In this document: one piece after another, positions 1 to 8,595 of the stretch
Layout: every line of letters begins with the position of its first letter
How positions within the stretch are numbered: the first letter of the stretch is position 1
Assembly: GCA_028278345.1 (NCBI GenBank)
Contig: JANQEL010000105.1
Coordinates: forward strand, 1-48,079
Direction: 5' to 3'
Length of the DNA: 48,079 nucleotides
Source of the DNA: Myxococcota bacterium
GTDB lineage: Bacteria; Myxococcota_A; UBA9160; UBA4427
Position numbers and translations under genes: made by a program
The notes under the pieces: model-generated
Told to the model about the DNA's origin: nothing
What the model saw: only the letters and a program-made list of their open reading frames with translations
Database searches by the model: none

Positions 1-1477
1 CGAAGGCCATCACCACGACGCCGGCACCGTAGCGCCGCACCTTGCGCGCCTTGTCGAGGAAGTCGGCCTCCCCCTCCTTCAGCGAGATCGAGTTCACGAC
101 GGCCTTGCCCTGGACGCACTTCAGCCCGGCCTCGATCACGCTCCACTTCGAGCTGTCGACGACGAACGGGATGCGCGCGACCTCGGGCTCGGTGGCGAGG
201 TAGTTCAGGAACGTGGTCATGCACGCTTCGCTGTCGAGCAGGCCCTCGTCCATGTTCACGTCGAGCAGGTTGGCGCCGCCGCGCACCTGTTCGAGGGCGA
301 CATCGACGGCGCTCGTGAAATCGCCGGCCTTGATGAGATTGCGAAACTTCGCCGAGCCGGCGACGTTCGTGCGTTCGCCGATCATCTGGAAGTTCGAGTC
401 GGGTCGGATCGCCAGTGGTTCGAGGCCGCTGAAGTGAGAAGCCACCTCTTCGCTGAAGTCGGGCACCTCGCGAGGGGCGACTCCCTCGACCGCCTTCGCG
501 ATCTCGGCAATGTGCGCCGGTGTCGTACCGCAACACCCGCCCACGATGTTCACGAGCCCAGAGGTCGCGAACTCGCCCACGAGTTCCCCCGTCACCTCGG
601 GCCGTTCGTCGTACTCGCCGAAGGCGTTCGGCAGACCGGCGTTGGGATAGGCGGAAACGCGGGTATCGGCGATGCGCGCGAGTTCGGCGACGTGGGGCCG
701 CATGTCGGTCGCGCCGAGGGAGCAATTCACCCCGATCGAGATCGGTTCGGCGTGGGCCATCGAGCGCCAATACGCCTCGACGGTCTGGCCCGAAAGGGTG
801 CGACCGCTTGCGTCGGTGATCGCCACCGAGATCATGAGCGGCAGGCGCACGTTCTTCTCGTCGAACACGCGCTGCACGGCGACCAGTGCGGCCTTCGCGT
901 TCAGTGTGTCGAAGATGGTCTCGACGAGAATCACGTCGACGTCGCCGTCGATCAGCCCGCGGGTCTGCACCGCGTAGGCGTGCTCGAGTTCGTCGAAGGT
1001 GAGATCGCGGAACGAAGCGTCCTCGACCTTCGGCGAGAGCGAGAGGGTCTTGCTCGTGGGCCCGATCGCGCCCGCGACGAAGCGCGGCCTCTCGGGCGTC
1101 TTCTGCGTCCACTCGTCGGCGACGCGGCGCGCGAGCTTCGCCGAGGCGAGGTTCAGGTCGTAGGCAAGGGTGTCGAGGTCTTCGAATTCGTAGTCGGCCT
1201 GGGAGATCGCCGTCGCACCGAAGGTATTGGTCTCGACGATGTCCGCGCCGGCTTCGAAGAAGTCGCTGTGAATCTTCTCGATCACGTCGGGACGCGTGAG
1301 CGAGAGCAGTTCGTTGTCGCCCTTCAGGTCCTTCGCGTGGTCAGCGAAGCGCTCCCCACGAAAGGCGGCTTCATCGAGGCCAAAGGTCTGGACCATCGTC
1401 CCCATCGCGCCGTCGATCACCGCGATGCGGTCGCGTAGCAGTTCCTGGAAGGCTCGTTGTCGGGTGTCGGAGGTCAT
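1..1477 (-). CDS. metH: Methionine synthase, cobalamin-dependent (5' part, cut by window edge)
   Basis: The visible 492 codons match the N-terminal half of MetH, which moves a methyl group from methyltetrahydrofolate through cobalamin to homocysteine. The N-terminus reads DGAMGTMVQ, typical of the homocysteine-binding barrel. The zinc-binding cysteines are present as VNCSLGA and the later GGCCGTTPAHI. The pterin-binding domain begins with NFQMIGERTNVAGS and contains LLDVNMDEGLLD before the window ends. The ATG at 1475-1477 (read on the minus strand) is the first plausible start. Its ribosome site is weak, but a well-formed promoter lies about 40 bases upstream. The cobalamin and reactivation domains lie beyond the left edge. 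The family assignment is secure; whether the gene is full length cannot be judged here. Confidence 0.95.
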   Translation of the reverse strand, partial: MTSDTRQRAFQELLRDRIAVIDGAMGTMVQTFGLDEAAFRGERFADHAKDLKGDNELLSLTRPDVIEKIHSDFFEAGADIVETNTFGATAISQADYEFEDLDTLAYDLNLASAKLARRVADEWTQKTPERPRFVAGAIGPTSKTLSLSPKVEDASFRDLTFDELEHAYAVQTRGLIDGDVDVILVETIFDTLNAKAALVAVQRVFDEKNVRLPLMISVAITDASGRTLSGQTVEAYWRSMAHAEPISIGVNCSLGATDMRPHVAELARIADTRVSAYPNAGLPNAFGEYDERPEVTGELVGEFATSGLVNIVGGCCGTTPAHIAEIAKAVEGVAPREVPDFSEEVASHFSGLEPLAIRPDSNFQMIGERTNVAGSAKFRNLIKAGDFTSAVDVALEQVRGGANLLDVNMDEGLLDSEACMTTFLNYLATEPEVARIPFVVDSSKWSVIEAGLKCVQGKAVVNSISLKEGEADFLDKARKVRRYGAGVVVMAF

Positions 1478-1519
1478 GGCGGAGGCTCCGGTCGCGGGTC
1501 GGCTGGGGTGGTCGCGAGC

Positions 1520-1548
1520 TACATAGGTGAAAACACCAACAAAATCAA
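1520..1548 (-). promoter_or_regulatory. Candidate sigma70 promoter for metH
   Basis: On the minus strand TTGATT (1543-1548) and TATGTA (1520-1525) are separated by exactly 17 bases, in an AT-rich island within otherwise GC-rich DNA. Transcription would start near 1513, giving a leader of about 36 bases. A small inverted repeat, GGTGTTTTCACC, lies inside the spacer and could be an operator. The leader is too short for a cobalamin or SAM riboswitch. Confidence 0.5.
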
Positions 1549-1814
1549 TCAATTGAGAGAATCGGTGCGCGCGGGGTGCGATGGGGTCGAGGGCCGGCGG
1601 AAAAGTTGCATCAGCTTATCTCAATATTCGGATTTAACCACCTCCAGCTTGAATTTCGCCTCGAGCGGCAGCCCAGGGGGCGGAGCCGCGCGAGACCCAA
1701 GCCTTCCCCGTTGACGCGGGCCTCGCGGGCTTATGATTCGGCCCGCTCCGGAGCCGGCCTCGGCGCCCAGGCTCTTCCTCCACCTGCGAACCCAGCCCAT
1801 AGGAAGCCCATCCC

Positions 1815-3746
1815 ATGTCCGTGGAACAGCGCGAATTCCAGGCCGAGGTCAAGCAACTCCTCGATCTGATGATCCACTCCCTCTACTCGAACAAGGAAGT
1901 CTTCCTGCGTGAGTTGATCAGCAACGCGAGCGACGCGATCGACAAGGTGCGCTTCGAAGGCGTGACGAAGCCGGAGCTTCTGCCGAGCGGCGAGTTCGAG
2001 ATCCAGCTGAGAGCCGACCCCGAAGCGCGAACGCTCTCCGTCTCCGACAACGGCATCGGGATGAATCGGGACGACGTCGTGACCAACCTCGGGACCCTCG
2101 CGAAGTCGGGCACCGGTGAGTTCCTCGCGAAGCTCAAGGAAGCGGGCACCCAGGGTGACGCCCCGGAACTGATCGGCCAGTTCGGCGTGGGCTTCTATGC
2201 GGCCTTCATGGTGGCCGACCAGATCAGCGTGCTGACGCGCAAGGCGGGCGAAGCCGAAGGCGTCTTGTGGAAGAGCGACGGCGGTGGTGCCTATAGCCTC
2301 GAAGAAGCCGAGCGCGATGGCGCCGGCACTACGGTCACCCTCCACCTCAAGCCCAGCGACGCCGAAGACGGCCTCGAAGACTTCACGGACGAATGGGTGC
2401 TGCGCCAGACGGTGAAGAAGTACTCCGACTTCGTCGCCTATCCGATCCGCCTCGAAGTCGTTCGCCCGCCGGGCGAGGACACGGACGCCGAAGAGAAGGA
2501 AGAGCCTTCGAACGAACCCCTCAACTCGATGAAGGCGATCTGGACCCGCCCCGAGTCCGAAGTCGAAGAAGCCGAGTACAACGAGTTCTACAAGCACATC
2601 TCACACGATTTCTCCGAACCCCTGCTGCGCGTCTTGAGCAAGATGGAGGGCAACTTCGAAGCGCGCTCCCTTCTATACATCCCCTCGAAGGCTCCCTTCG
2701 ATCTCTACCACCGCGAGATGGCCCACAAGGGCATCCAGCTCTACGTGCGCCGCGTGTTCATCATGGACGAGTGCAAGGACCTCGTCCCGGACTACCTGCG
2801 CTTCGTGCGAGGTGTCGTCGACGCCGAAGACGTCACCCTCAACGTCTCCCGCGAAATGCTCCAGCAGGACCGGCAGATCCAGGCCATTCGCAAGTACCTG
2901 GTAAAGAAGGTCCTCGACGAACTCAAGACGTTGAAGAAGGACGAGGAGGAGAAATACCTCTCCTTCTGGGCCGAATTCGGGCCGGTGGTGAAGGAAGGAC
3001 TCCTCGTCTGGGACGAGAAGAACAAGGATCGCATCCTCGATCTCGTCCTTGCCCGCTCGACCCACGACGAGAGCAAGCTCACCTCTCTCGCCGAGTACGT
3101 CGAACGCATGAACGACGACCAGGAAGACATCTACTACATGGTCGGCACCTCGTACGACGCTCTCAAGAACTCGCCCCACCTCGAGGCCTTCAAGGAGAAG
3201 GGCATCGAGGTGCTCCTCTTCGCCGATCCGGTCGACGAGGTGTGGCTCCAGCAGATGCCGCCGCAGTTCAAGGAGAAGAACTTCAAGAGTGCAGGGCGGG
3301 GTGAGGTCGACCTCGACAAGGGCGAAGAGGGCGAAGAGAAGGACGAACCCGAGAGCAAGAAGGATCAGGAGCAGTTCGGCGATCTGATCTCCGCCCTCGG
3401 CAGCGCCCTCGAAGCGAGTGCCAAGGAGGTGCGGCTCTCGAAGCGCCTGACTTCGTCACCTGCTTGTCTGGTGCTCGAAGAAGGTCAGCTCTCTCCACAG
3501 CTCGAAGCCATGCTGCGGCAAGCCGGCCAGGACGTCCCCGAGAACAAGCCCATCCTCGAGATCAACGCCGAACACCCCCTGCTCGCGAAACTGCAGGAGA
3601 TCTTCGAGGCCGACGCGAACGACCCGCGCGTGGTGACCTACGCCGAGCTGCTCTTCGGTCAGGCCCAGCTCGCGGAAGGCGGCCAACTCGCCGATCCCGC
3701 GGCCTTCAGCAAGAAGCTCGCGGACGTCATGCTCGAAGCCCTCTGA
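1815..3746 (+). CDS. htpG: Molecular chaperone HtpG (bacterial Hsp90)
   Basis: A 643-residue ATP-dependent cytoplasmic chaperone of the Hsp90 family; E. coli HtpG has 624 residues. The GHKL ATPase signatures are all present in the first 140 residues: ELISNASDAIDK with the Mg-binding Asn, DNGIGM, GTLAKSGT, and the lid motif GQFGVGFYAAFMVAD. Between the N and middle domains is an acidic linker rich in Glu and Asp (about residues 215-235), somewhat longer than in E. coli. The middle-domain segment around NVSREMLQQDRQI carries the conserved Arg that contacts ATP. The ATG is preceded by AGGAAG eight bases upstream. It stands alone and is followed by an intrinsic terminator. Confidence 0.96.
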   Translation: MSVEQREFQAEVKQLLDLMIHSLYSNKEVFLRELISNASDAIDKVRFEGVTKPELLPSGEFEIQLRADPEARTLSVSDNGIGMNRDDVVTNLGTLAKSGTGEFLAKLKEAGTQGDAPELIGQFGVGFYAAFMVADQISVLTRKAGEAEGVLWKSDGGGAYSLEEAERDGAGTTVTLHLKPSDAEDGLEDFTDEWVLRQTVKKYSDFVAYPIRLEVVRPPGEDTDAEEKEEPSNEPLNSMKAIWTRPESEVEEAEYNEFYKHISHDFSEPLLRVLSKMEGNFEARSLLYIPSKAPFDLYHREMAHKGIQLYVRRVFIMDECKDLVPDYLRFVRGVVDAEDVTLNVSREMLQQDRQIQAIRKYLVKKVLDELKTLKKDEEEKYLSFWAEFGPVVKEGLLVWDEKNKDRILDLVLARSTHDESKLTSLAEYVERMNDDQEDIYYMVGTSYDALKNSPHLEAFKEKGIEVLLFADPVDEVWLQQMPPQFKEKNFKSAGRGEVDLDKGEEGEEKDEPESKKDQEQFGDLISALGSALEASAKEVRLSKRLTSSPACLVLEEGQLSPQLEAMLRQAGQDVPENKPILEINAEHPLLAKLQEIFEADANDPRVVTYAELLFGQAQLAEGGQLADPAAFSKKLADVMLEAL

Positions 3747-3810
3747 TCGGGATCGTTCCTCGCCCGTCGTCGATACGCAGGCACGGCAAGACCCGACGGC
3801 ACCAACCAAG

Positions 3811-3845
3811 AAACGCCTTCGACCTCTCGTGGGTCAAGGGCGTTT
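3811..3845. terminator. Bidirectional intrinsic terminator between htpG and the small secreted gene
   Basis: AAACGCC (3811-3817) pairs perfectly with GGCGTTT (3839-3845). The stem continues inward with GACC/GGTC and is followed by TTTT on the plus strand. Read on the minus strand, the same hairpin ends in TTTCTT, so it can serve both convergent genes. A second GC-rich inverted repeat (TGTGGCC/GGCCACA) follows at about 3852-3885. Confidence 0.6.
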
Positions 3846-3910
3846 TGCTGCGCGTGTGGCCCGCGCGCGCTCGCGCGGCCACATGCGTGGTTCGCGGTGC
3901 GGGCCTTTCC

Positions 3911-4132
3911 CTAGAAGCGGCCGGGCTCGTCGTAGTGATCGCGCGACTGAAAGTCCATCACGGTGGCGAAGAGGCCCTTGCTCGAGGCGGATGACGCCTC
4001 GCACTCGATGCGGCCTTCACAGTCTCCGCCGGCCCGAGACACCTCGGATGCCACCGTGGCGCTCACGAGCCCGAAAAAGGCGAATGCCGCGATCGCGACC
4101 GCCAGGAGCGTCAGCGAACTGTTCTTCATCAT
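3911..4132 (-). CDS. Small secreted protein, 73 residues, unknown function
   Basis: Not recognised as a known family. The N-terminus has a Lys followed by about 20 hydrophobic residues (LTLLAVAIAAFAFFGLVSA), a clear export signal. The mature part is only about 45 residues, polar, with two Cys (DCEGRIEC) that could form a disulphide, and it ends DHYDEPGRF. The start is supported by GGGAG about eight bases before a double ATG (either could be used). It is convergent with htpG and ends at the shared terminator. An AT-rich patch just upstream (4160-4185) could hold its promoter. Confidence 0.6.
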   Translation of the reverse strand: MMKNSSLTLLAVAIAAFAFFGLVSATVASEVSRAGGDCEGRIECEASSASSKGLFATVMDFQSRDHYDEPGRF

Positions 4133-4615
4133 GGTCCACTCCCGATTCTCATCTAGTCATCGGCTTCTATATCTAGGTGGTTGAGAACAACCTCGATGTG
4201 TCAAAAAATCCGTCGGGCCCCTCAATTTCGATGGCGAACCCCCACGGGGAGCCCCCTCGGCCGAAGTTTCTGGCCTTCCTGGTGTGCCCAGGAGGCGCTT
4301 TGGCCACCTCGCTGAGCCGCGGCCTGTGGCCGAGCCGGGGTCCGGCGCCGCGGGTCGCGGCGGCCGATCGCCAGCGCGGGCTGCGATTCCTCACGGAGTT
4401 GCTGCCGCCCTGCGGATCCGAGGTCTCCCCCGCGGCCCCCTTTCGCGGCGGACGCAAAGCTCGTGTGGCCTGGGTGGTTGGCAGGCCCAGTCGCGCATCC
4501 CCTGCGCGTCGTGTCGCGGGTACGCGACGGCGAAGGGCACCCCGCGATTGCCACCTCGCGACGACGATCACGTAGCATGCGGACGTCGAGATGTTGGGTT
4601 GAGGACGCGGTCGCA
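4133..4615. other. Intergenic region upstream of the glycosyltransferase and the small secreted gene
   Basis: About 480 bases with no convincing gene. The left end is AT-rich (4145-4210) and has a short hairpin GGTTG-AGAA-CAACC (4178-4191). The rest is GC-rich with no clear coding signal, and the open frames here encode low-complexity Arg/Ala/Pro-rich sequence typical of chance frames. It probably holds the divergent promoters for both neighbours, but no strong -35/-10 pair was found. Confidence 0.4.
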
Positions 4616-6457
4616 ATGCTACCTGCTCTGATCTGCTTCGTGATCGTGCTCGCGGCTGGTTTCCCCTTCTTGCAGCGTCTCCAACTCCAGCCCGGGGACA
4701 AGGTCTTCCCGGCCTTCGCGGTCGGGTCGTTCCTCGCCGGCATCAGCGGCTTCATCCTGAGCCAGCTGGGCCAGTTCCACACCGTGGGCGCGTACTCGAT
4801 CCTGCTCGCACTCGCCATGTTGGGTGCCATCACCTGGCGCGCGGCCGTCGCGGATGTGGCAGCGCTGGGTCGTTGGCTTTGCGAAGCGCTCTGCGCACGC
4901 GGCAATTGGGGCATCCCCTTCGCGGTGTTCGTCGGTGTGTATCTGTTGCTGCTGATTCTCGTGACGGACACACCAGCGCGCAGTGGTGATGCGATGAAGT
5001 ATCACCTCGCTCAGCTGAAGGACATGGTGATGCATGGGGGCGACGTCTACCGCCCCTATCTCCACTACCAGTTCCCGCAGTACTTCTCGCTCGTCTTCTT
5101 TCCGGCGTACGTGATGGCGGGTGGCACCGCGATGAAGTTCGCGAGCCTGATCAACTACCTGTTCGTCATCGTGGCGATGGTCCGGATCGCGGATCGCCTT
5201 GGCGCGAAGAACCTGCGCCTGATCGTGCTGCTGTTCGCCATGATGCCGCAGACCATCAACGGCGCTTCGATCGTGACGAACGATTGGGCCGTCTGCCTCT
5301 ACGGGTTGACCGCGTTCATGGTCATGCTGACGCTAGTCGATTCGCGACAGATGCAGTTCGCACCGCTCGCCTACCTCTGTCTCGGTGTTGCGATGGGGAC
5401 CAAGTATCACTTCGTGCTCCTGGTTCCCTGGCTCGTCGTGCTGCATTGGCACCACTGCGACGGAGAGCCTCGCGCCCGGATCGTGCGAATCGCGACGGGT
5501 CTCACCACGATGGGCCTCGTGGGTTTTCCCTTCTATCTGCGAAACTTCCTCCGATTGGGGAACCCCGTCTGGCCGCTGCTCCAGGGGCTCGTTCCCCCTC
5601 CGAATCCGGCGATGGCGGAGATCGCCACGACCTACGTCGACAACATGAGCGGCACCCATTCGCTCGCGGCGGTGATCTCCACCCTGCTCACGATCGCGAA
5701 GTCACCCTATATGCCCGTCACGGTCTGGATGCTCGGCATCACGGCTGTCGTCGCCACCCGAACCCGGCTCCTCATCGGGACGGGCTGTCTGCTGTTCTTC
5801 GGGTTCTGGTGGGTGATCCAGCCGACCTACTACTGGCGATTCGCCATCTACATGCTGCCCTTCACTATGGTGGCGCTCGGTCTCTACCTGGACCAACTCG
5901 ATGCTCGCGGCGATTGGAGGCGTCGAGCGGCCCACGCCGTGATCGCGGTGTCGGTGTCGTACGGTTTCGCCGTAGGGATGTACTACATCAAGGATCCCAT
6001 GGCCTGGTACACGACCGAGGGCCGCGCGAACTACCACTACGCCACCTGGTACTACGACGAATTCAACTGGATCAACACGAACCTGCCCGAGGATTCGAAG
6101 ATCATGCTCCTCGTGGGAGCAGGCCAGTCGTACTATCTCGATCGCGAGTACGTTCGTGCCGATCCCAGGATGTCCGCGGCGGTCGACTGGGATGCGGTGC
6201 GTTCGCTCGAAGAGCTCCGCGGAGTCATTCGCGAACACGAAGTCGACTACATATTCTTCAGCCCCAATGGGCTCCGCCCCGCGCGAAAGCACGTCCACGT
6301 GCGCCCCCTGATCGAAAGCGCGGTCGACGCGACGTGGACGGAGACCGTGTGGGTTCGCAAGGACATTCGGCTCTACACGAGCAGGATGCTCGATGGCTTC
6401 AAGACCGAAGACGCGACTCTGCTGAGAGTGCTCGACGAACCGCCCCCGGACGCTTGA
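4616..6457 (+). CDS. GT-C-type integral membrane glycosyltransferase-like protein
   Basis: A 613-residue protein with roughly ten hydrophobic segments followed by a soluble C-terminal domain (about residue 450 on). The first large loop after the N-terminal helices contains SGDAMKYHLAQ around Asp125. An Asp followed by YHL in this position is typical of the polyprenyl-phosphate-dependent GT-C transferases (ArnT/PMT/GT39-like and relatives), where the first extracytoplasmic loop carries the catalytic Asp. Such enzymes transfer sugars to lipids or proteins on the outer face of the inner membrane. The ATG at 4616 follows GAGG at 4601 and leads directly into a transmembrane segment; an in-frame ATG at 4577 is possible. 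The exact substrate cannot be read. A membrane-anchored methyltransferase follows, suggesting joint work on a glycan or lipid. Confidence 0.72.
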   Translation: MLPALICFVIVLAAGFPFLQRLQLQPGDKVFPAFAVGSFLAGISGFILSQLGQFHTVGAYSILLALAMLGAITWRAAVADVAALGRWLCEALCARGNWGIPFAVFVGVYLLLLILVTDTPARSGDAMKYHLAQLKDMVMHGGDVYRPYLHYQFPQYFSLVFFPAYVMAGGTAMKFASLINYLFVIVAMVRIADRLGAKNLRLIVLLFAMMPQTINGASIVTNDWAVCLYGLTAFMVMLTLVDSRQMQFAPLAYLCLGVAMGTKYHFVLLVPWLVVLHWHHCDGEPRARIVRIATGLTTMGLVGFPFYLRNFLRLGNPVWPLLQGLVPPPNPAMAEIATTYVDNMSGTHSLAAVISTLLTIAKSPYMPVTVWMLGITAVVATRTRLLIGTGCLLFFGFWWVIQPTYYWRFAIYMLPFTMVALGLYLDQLDARGDWRRRAAHAVIAVSVSYGFAVGMYYIKDPMAWYTTEGRANYHYATWYYDEFNWINTNLPEDSKIMLLVGAGQSYYLDREYVRADPRMSAAVDWDAVRSLEELRGVIREHEVDYIFFSPNGLRPARKHVHVRPLIESAVDATWTETVWVRKDIRLYTSRMLDGFKTEDATLLRVLDEPPPDA

Positions 6458-6603
6458 GGCGACACGCCCTTCGACCCGCAAGTGACCTGCAACTCCGGGT
6501 CGTCTGGCTCGCGCTTGCCCATCCGTGATCCCGAGATTGCCGCGACCTGCTTCTGTCGTCGCACAAGCTCGCTCGCTACGATCGGGCGTGAAGGAGAGCG
6601 ACC

Positions 6604-7569
6604 ATGGCCGAACCACCGTCCCTCATGCTTCGTCTCTTGAAGCGAGCCGTGCTCTTCGGGTTCCTGACGATCGCGATCTTGACGATGATCTACTACCCGC
6701 GCGATACCGACGTCATCACGCCGGCGGCGCCGGCTCCGGGCGTCGGTGAGGACTACCAGTCGTTCTACGATCACGCCTACGCCGCCGAAGGCGAGGAGGT
6801 GGATCCCGACATCGAGTCGTCCTACAACCTTCGAATCGAGCCGACCGAGGCGCAGAAGCAGGATACCCACTGGCGCGGCGTGAGCGCGTTCGTCGAGCGG
6901 TATCAGCTGCACGACAAGCGCGTGCTCGAAGTCGGCGCGGGTTCCGGTGAGTTGCAGGACATCGTCGACAACTATGTGGGGCTCGACCTGTCGAGTACCG
7001 CGCGCCGCTTCTTCCACAAGCCATTCGTGCAGGGATCGGCGACGGCGCTTCCCTTTCGCGACGGTGAGTTCGACGCGATCTGGACCGTCACCGTCCTCGA
7101 GCACATTCCCGAGCCCGAACTCGCCCTGCGAGAGATGCGCCGCGTCCTCAAGGATGATGGCCTGCTCTACCTGGCTCCGGCATGGCAGTGCAACTCCTGG
7201 GCGGCCGACGGATATTCCGTCCGTCCGTACAGCGATTTCGGTCTAGCGGGGAAGATCAACAAGGCCTCCATCCCGTTGCGCCAGTCGGTCGCGTACCGGG
7301 CTCTCTATACCTTCCCAATCCGATTCATTCGCCTCCTGCAGGTTGGCCTGCTGGGCGAACAGCCCTCGAAGTTCCGGTACAACGCTCTCACGCCGAACTA
7401 CGAGAAGTATTGGACCTCGGATGCCGACGCAGCTGCCTCGATGGATCCCTACGAGGCCATTCTCTGGCATACGAGCCGCGGCGACGAGATCTTGAACTAC
7501 GAGGGTGCGCTGAGCCAGTTCTTCATCCGGACGGGTCCGGTCATCATACGAATCCAAAAGGATGGATGA
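6604..7569 (+). CDS. Membrane-anchored class I SAM-dependent methyltransferase
   Basis: A 321-residue protein with one N-terminal transmembrane helix (residues about 12-30) followed by a Methyltransf_11-type Rossmann domain. SAM motifs are visible: VLEVGAGSGEL (motif I), YVGLDLS (motif II region), LPFRDGEFDAIWTVTVLEHI (post-II), and LREMRRVLKDDGLLYL (motif III). Residues beyond 190 form a family-specific cap rich in Tyr and Arg. The start is well supported by AAGGAGAG a few bases before the ATG. A TACGAT -10-like element sits at 6577-6582, so the gene may have its own promoter, although it follows the glycosyltransferase in the same direction by 146 bases. The substrate is unknown; a sugar or lipid intermediate is inferred from context only. 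Confidence 0.8.
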   Translation: MAEPPSLMLRLLKRAVLFGFLTIAILTMIYYPRDTDVITPAAPAPGVGEDYQSFYDHAYAAEGEEVDPDIESSYNLRIEPTEAQKQDTHWRGVSAFVERYQLHDKRVLEVGAGSGELQDIVDNYVGLDLSSTARRFFHKPFVQGSATALPFRDGEFDAIWTVTVLEHIPEPELALREMRRVLKDDGLLYLAPAWQCNSWAADGYSVRPYSDFGLAGKINKASIPLRQSVAYRALYTFPIRFIRLLQVGLLGEQPSKFRYNALTPNYEKYWTSDADAAASMDPYEAILWHTSRGDEILNYEGALSQFFIRTGPVIIRIQKDG

Positions 7570-7716
7570 GCGCGCGGTGAGAGTTCCGGTTGGCCGTTCC
7601 GGGGCTCGTCGCTGACGGCCCCATCTCGCGGCGCCCCCCGACCCCTTGGCTGCTACGTTGGTCGAACGTGAGGTGGCCGCGCGAAGGGGCTCGAGGTGGA
7701 GGGGTTTCGGTCGACG

Positions 7717-8592
7717 ATGCTCGAACAGCTCTTCTCCATCGTCACGCCGATCTACCTGTGCATCGCGGTCGGGTTCGTCTGGCACCGCATCGGTCGTCCG
7801 GTCGACAACACGCTGATCGCGGACCTGTGCATGAACCTGGGGGCGCCGTGCCTGGTGTTCTCGAGCCTGGTCGGCATGCACGTCGACTCTCGCGCACTCA
7901 CCGAGTTGGTCGGCATCATTCTCTTGGCCCTCGCTGCGTTCGCCGCAATCGGCTTCACGGTCCTGCGCGCGTCCGGCGTCCGGCAGGTTTCGATGCTCGC
8001 CACCCTGGTCTTTCCCAACATCGGAAACCTGGGGATGCCGGTGTGTCTCTTCGCCTATGGCGACGAGGGGCTGGTGTACGGCGTCGTCTTCTTCGCGATC
8101 GCCTCTTTCGTCCAATTCACCGTGGGGCAGGCGCTCTGGAGCGGAAGCGCTTCGCTCGTGCAGCTTGCGAAGACACCCCTCGTCTATGCGGTGGTTGCGG
8201 CGTCCATCGTCGTGGCCACCGGCTTCGAAGTGCCCGTCTGGCTGCTGCGAACCAGCGAGACGATCGGCGGCATCACGATCCCCCTCATGCAGTTCACCCT
8301 CGGTGTGTCGCTCGCGACGCTTCGCATCGAGCGTTGGGGCCGCTCCTTCTGGGTGGCGGCCCTGCGCCTCGGCATGGGCTTCGGCGTCGGATTCGCCCTG
8401 GCCGAGTTCTTCGATCTCGAAGGGGCCATGCGCGGTGTCGTAATCCTCGACTGCGCGATGCCGACGGCGGTGATCAACTACCTCTTCGCCGAGCGCTACG
8501 GCCGGGAGCCGGCCGAGGTGGCGGGCGTGGTCGTGGCATCGACCACCTTGTCCCTCGTTACCCTGCCGCTGATCCTGGTCTGGCTCTTGTAG
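7717..8592 (+). CDS. AEC-family permease (auxin efflux carrier-like)
   Basis: A 291-residue membrane protein with about ten hydrophobic segments in two halves, the layout of the AEC (PF03547) transporters. These export organic acids or related anions, and their substrates cannot be told from sequence. Conserved-looking patches are NIGNLGMPVCLFAYG in the middle, with the Asn-Gly-Pro pattern of the family crossover, and AMPTAVINYLFAERYG near the end. The ATG at 7717 starts the natural first helix and has GGAGGGG upstream; an in-frame GTG at 7696 would add seven residues and also has a GAAGGGG site. It converges on the dus gene with only three bases between stops. Confidence 0.82.
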   Translation: MLEQLFSIVTPIYLCIAVGFVWHRIGRPVDNTLIADLCMNLGAPCLVFSSLVGMHVDSRALTELVGIILLALAAFAAIGFTVLRASGVRQVSMLATLVFPNIGNLGMPVCLFAYGDEGLVYGVVFFAIASFVQFTVGQALWSGSASLVQLAKTPLVYAVVAASIVVATGFEVPVWLLRTSETIGGITIPLMQFTLGVSLATLRIERWGRSFWVAALRLGMGFGVGFALAEFFDLEGAMRGVVILDCAMPTAVINYLFAERYGREPAEVAGVVVASTTLSLVTLPLILVWLL

Positions 8593-8595
8593 CGA

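Noticed and set aside
434..1438. Long plus-strand open frame opposite metH
   Set aside because: Its sequence is the antisense of well-conserved MetH motifs; such mirrored frames are expected in GC-rich coding DNA.
1478..1560. Cobalamin or SAM riboswitch upstream of metH
   Set aside because: The likely leader is only about 36 bases and no riboswitch core sequence is visible.
1648..1675. Sigma32-like heat-shock promoter for htpG (CTTGAA ... CCCA)
   Set aside because: The spacing of 18 bases is longer than the usual 11-16 and the -10 half matches poorly; not strong enough to list as a feature.
4177..4575. 132-codon plus-strand open frame in the gap before the glycosyltransferase
   Set aside because: Arg/Ala/Pro-rich with no ribosome site or recognisable fold; it looks like a chance frame.
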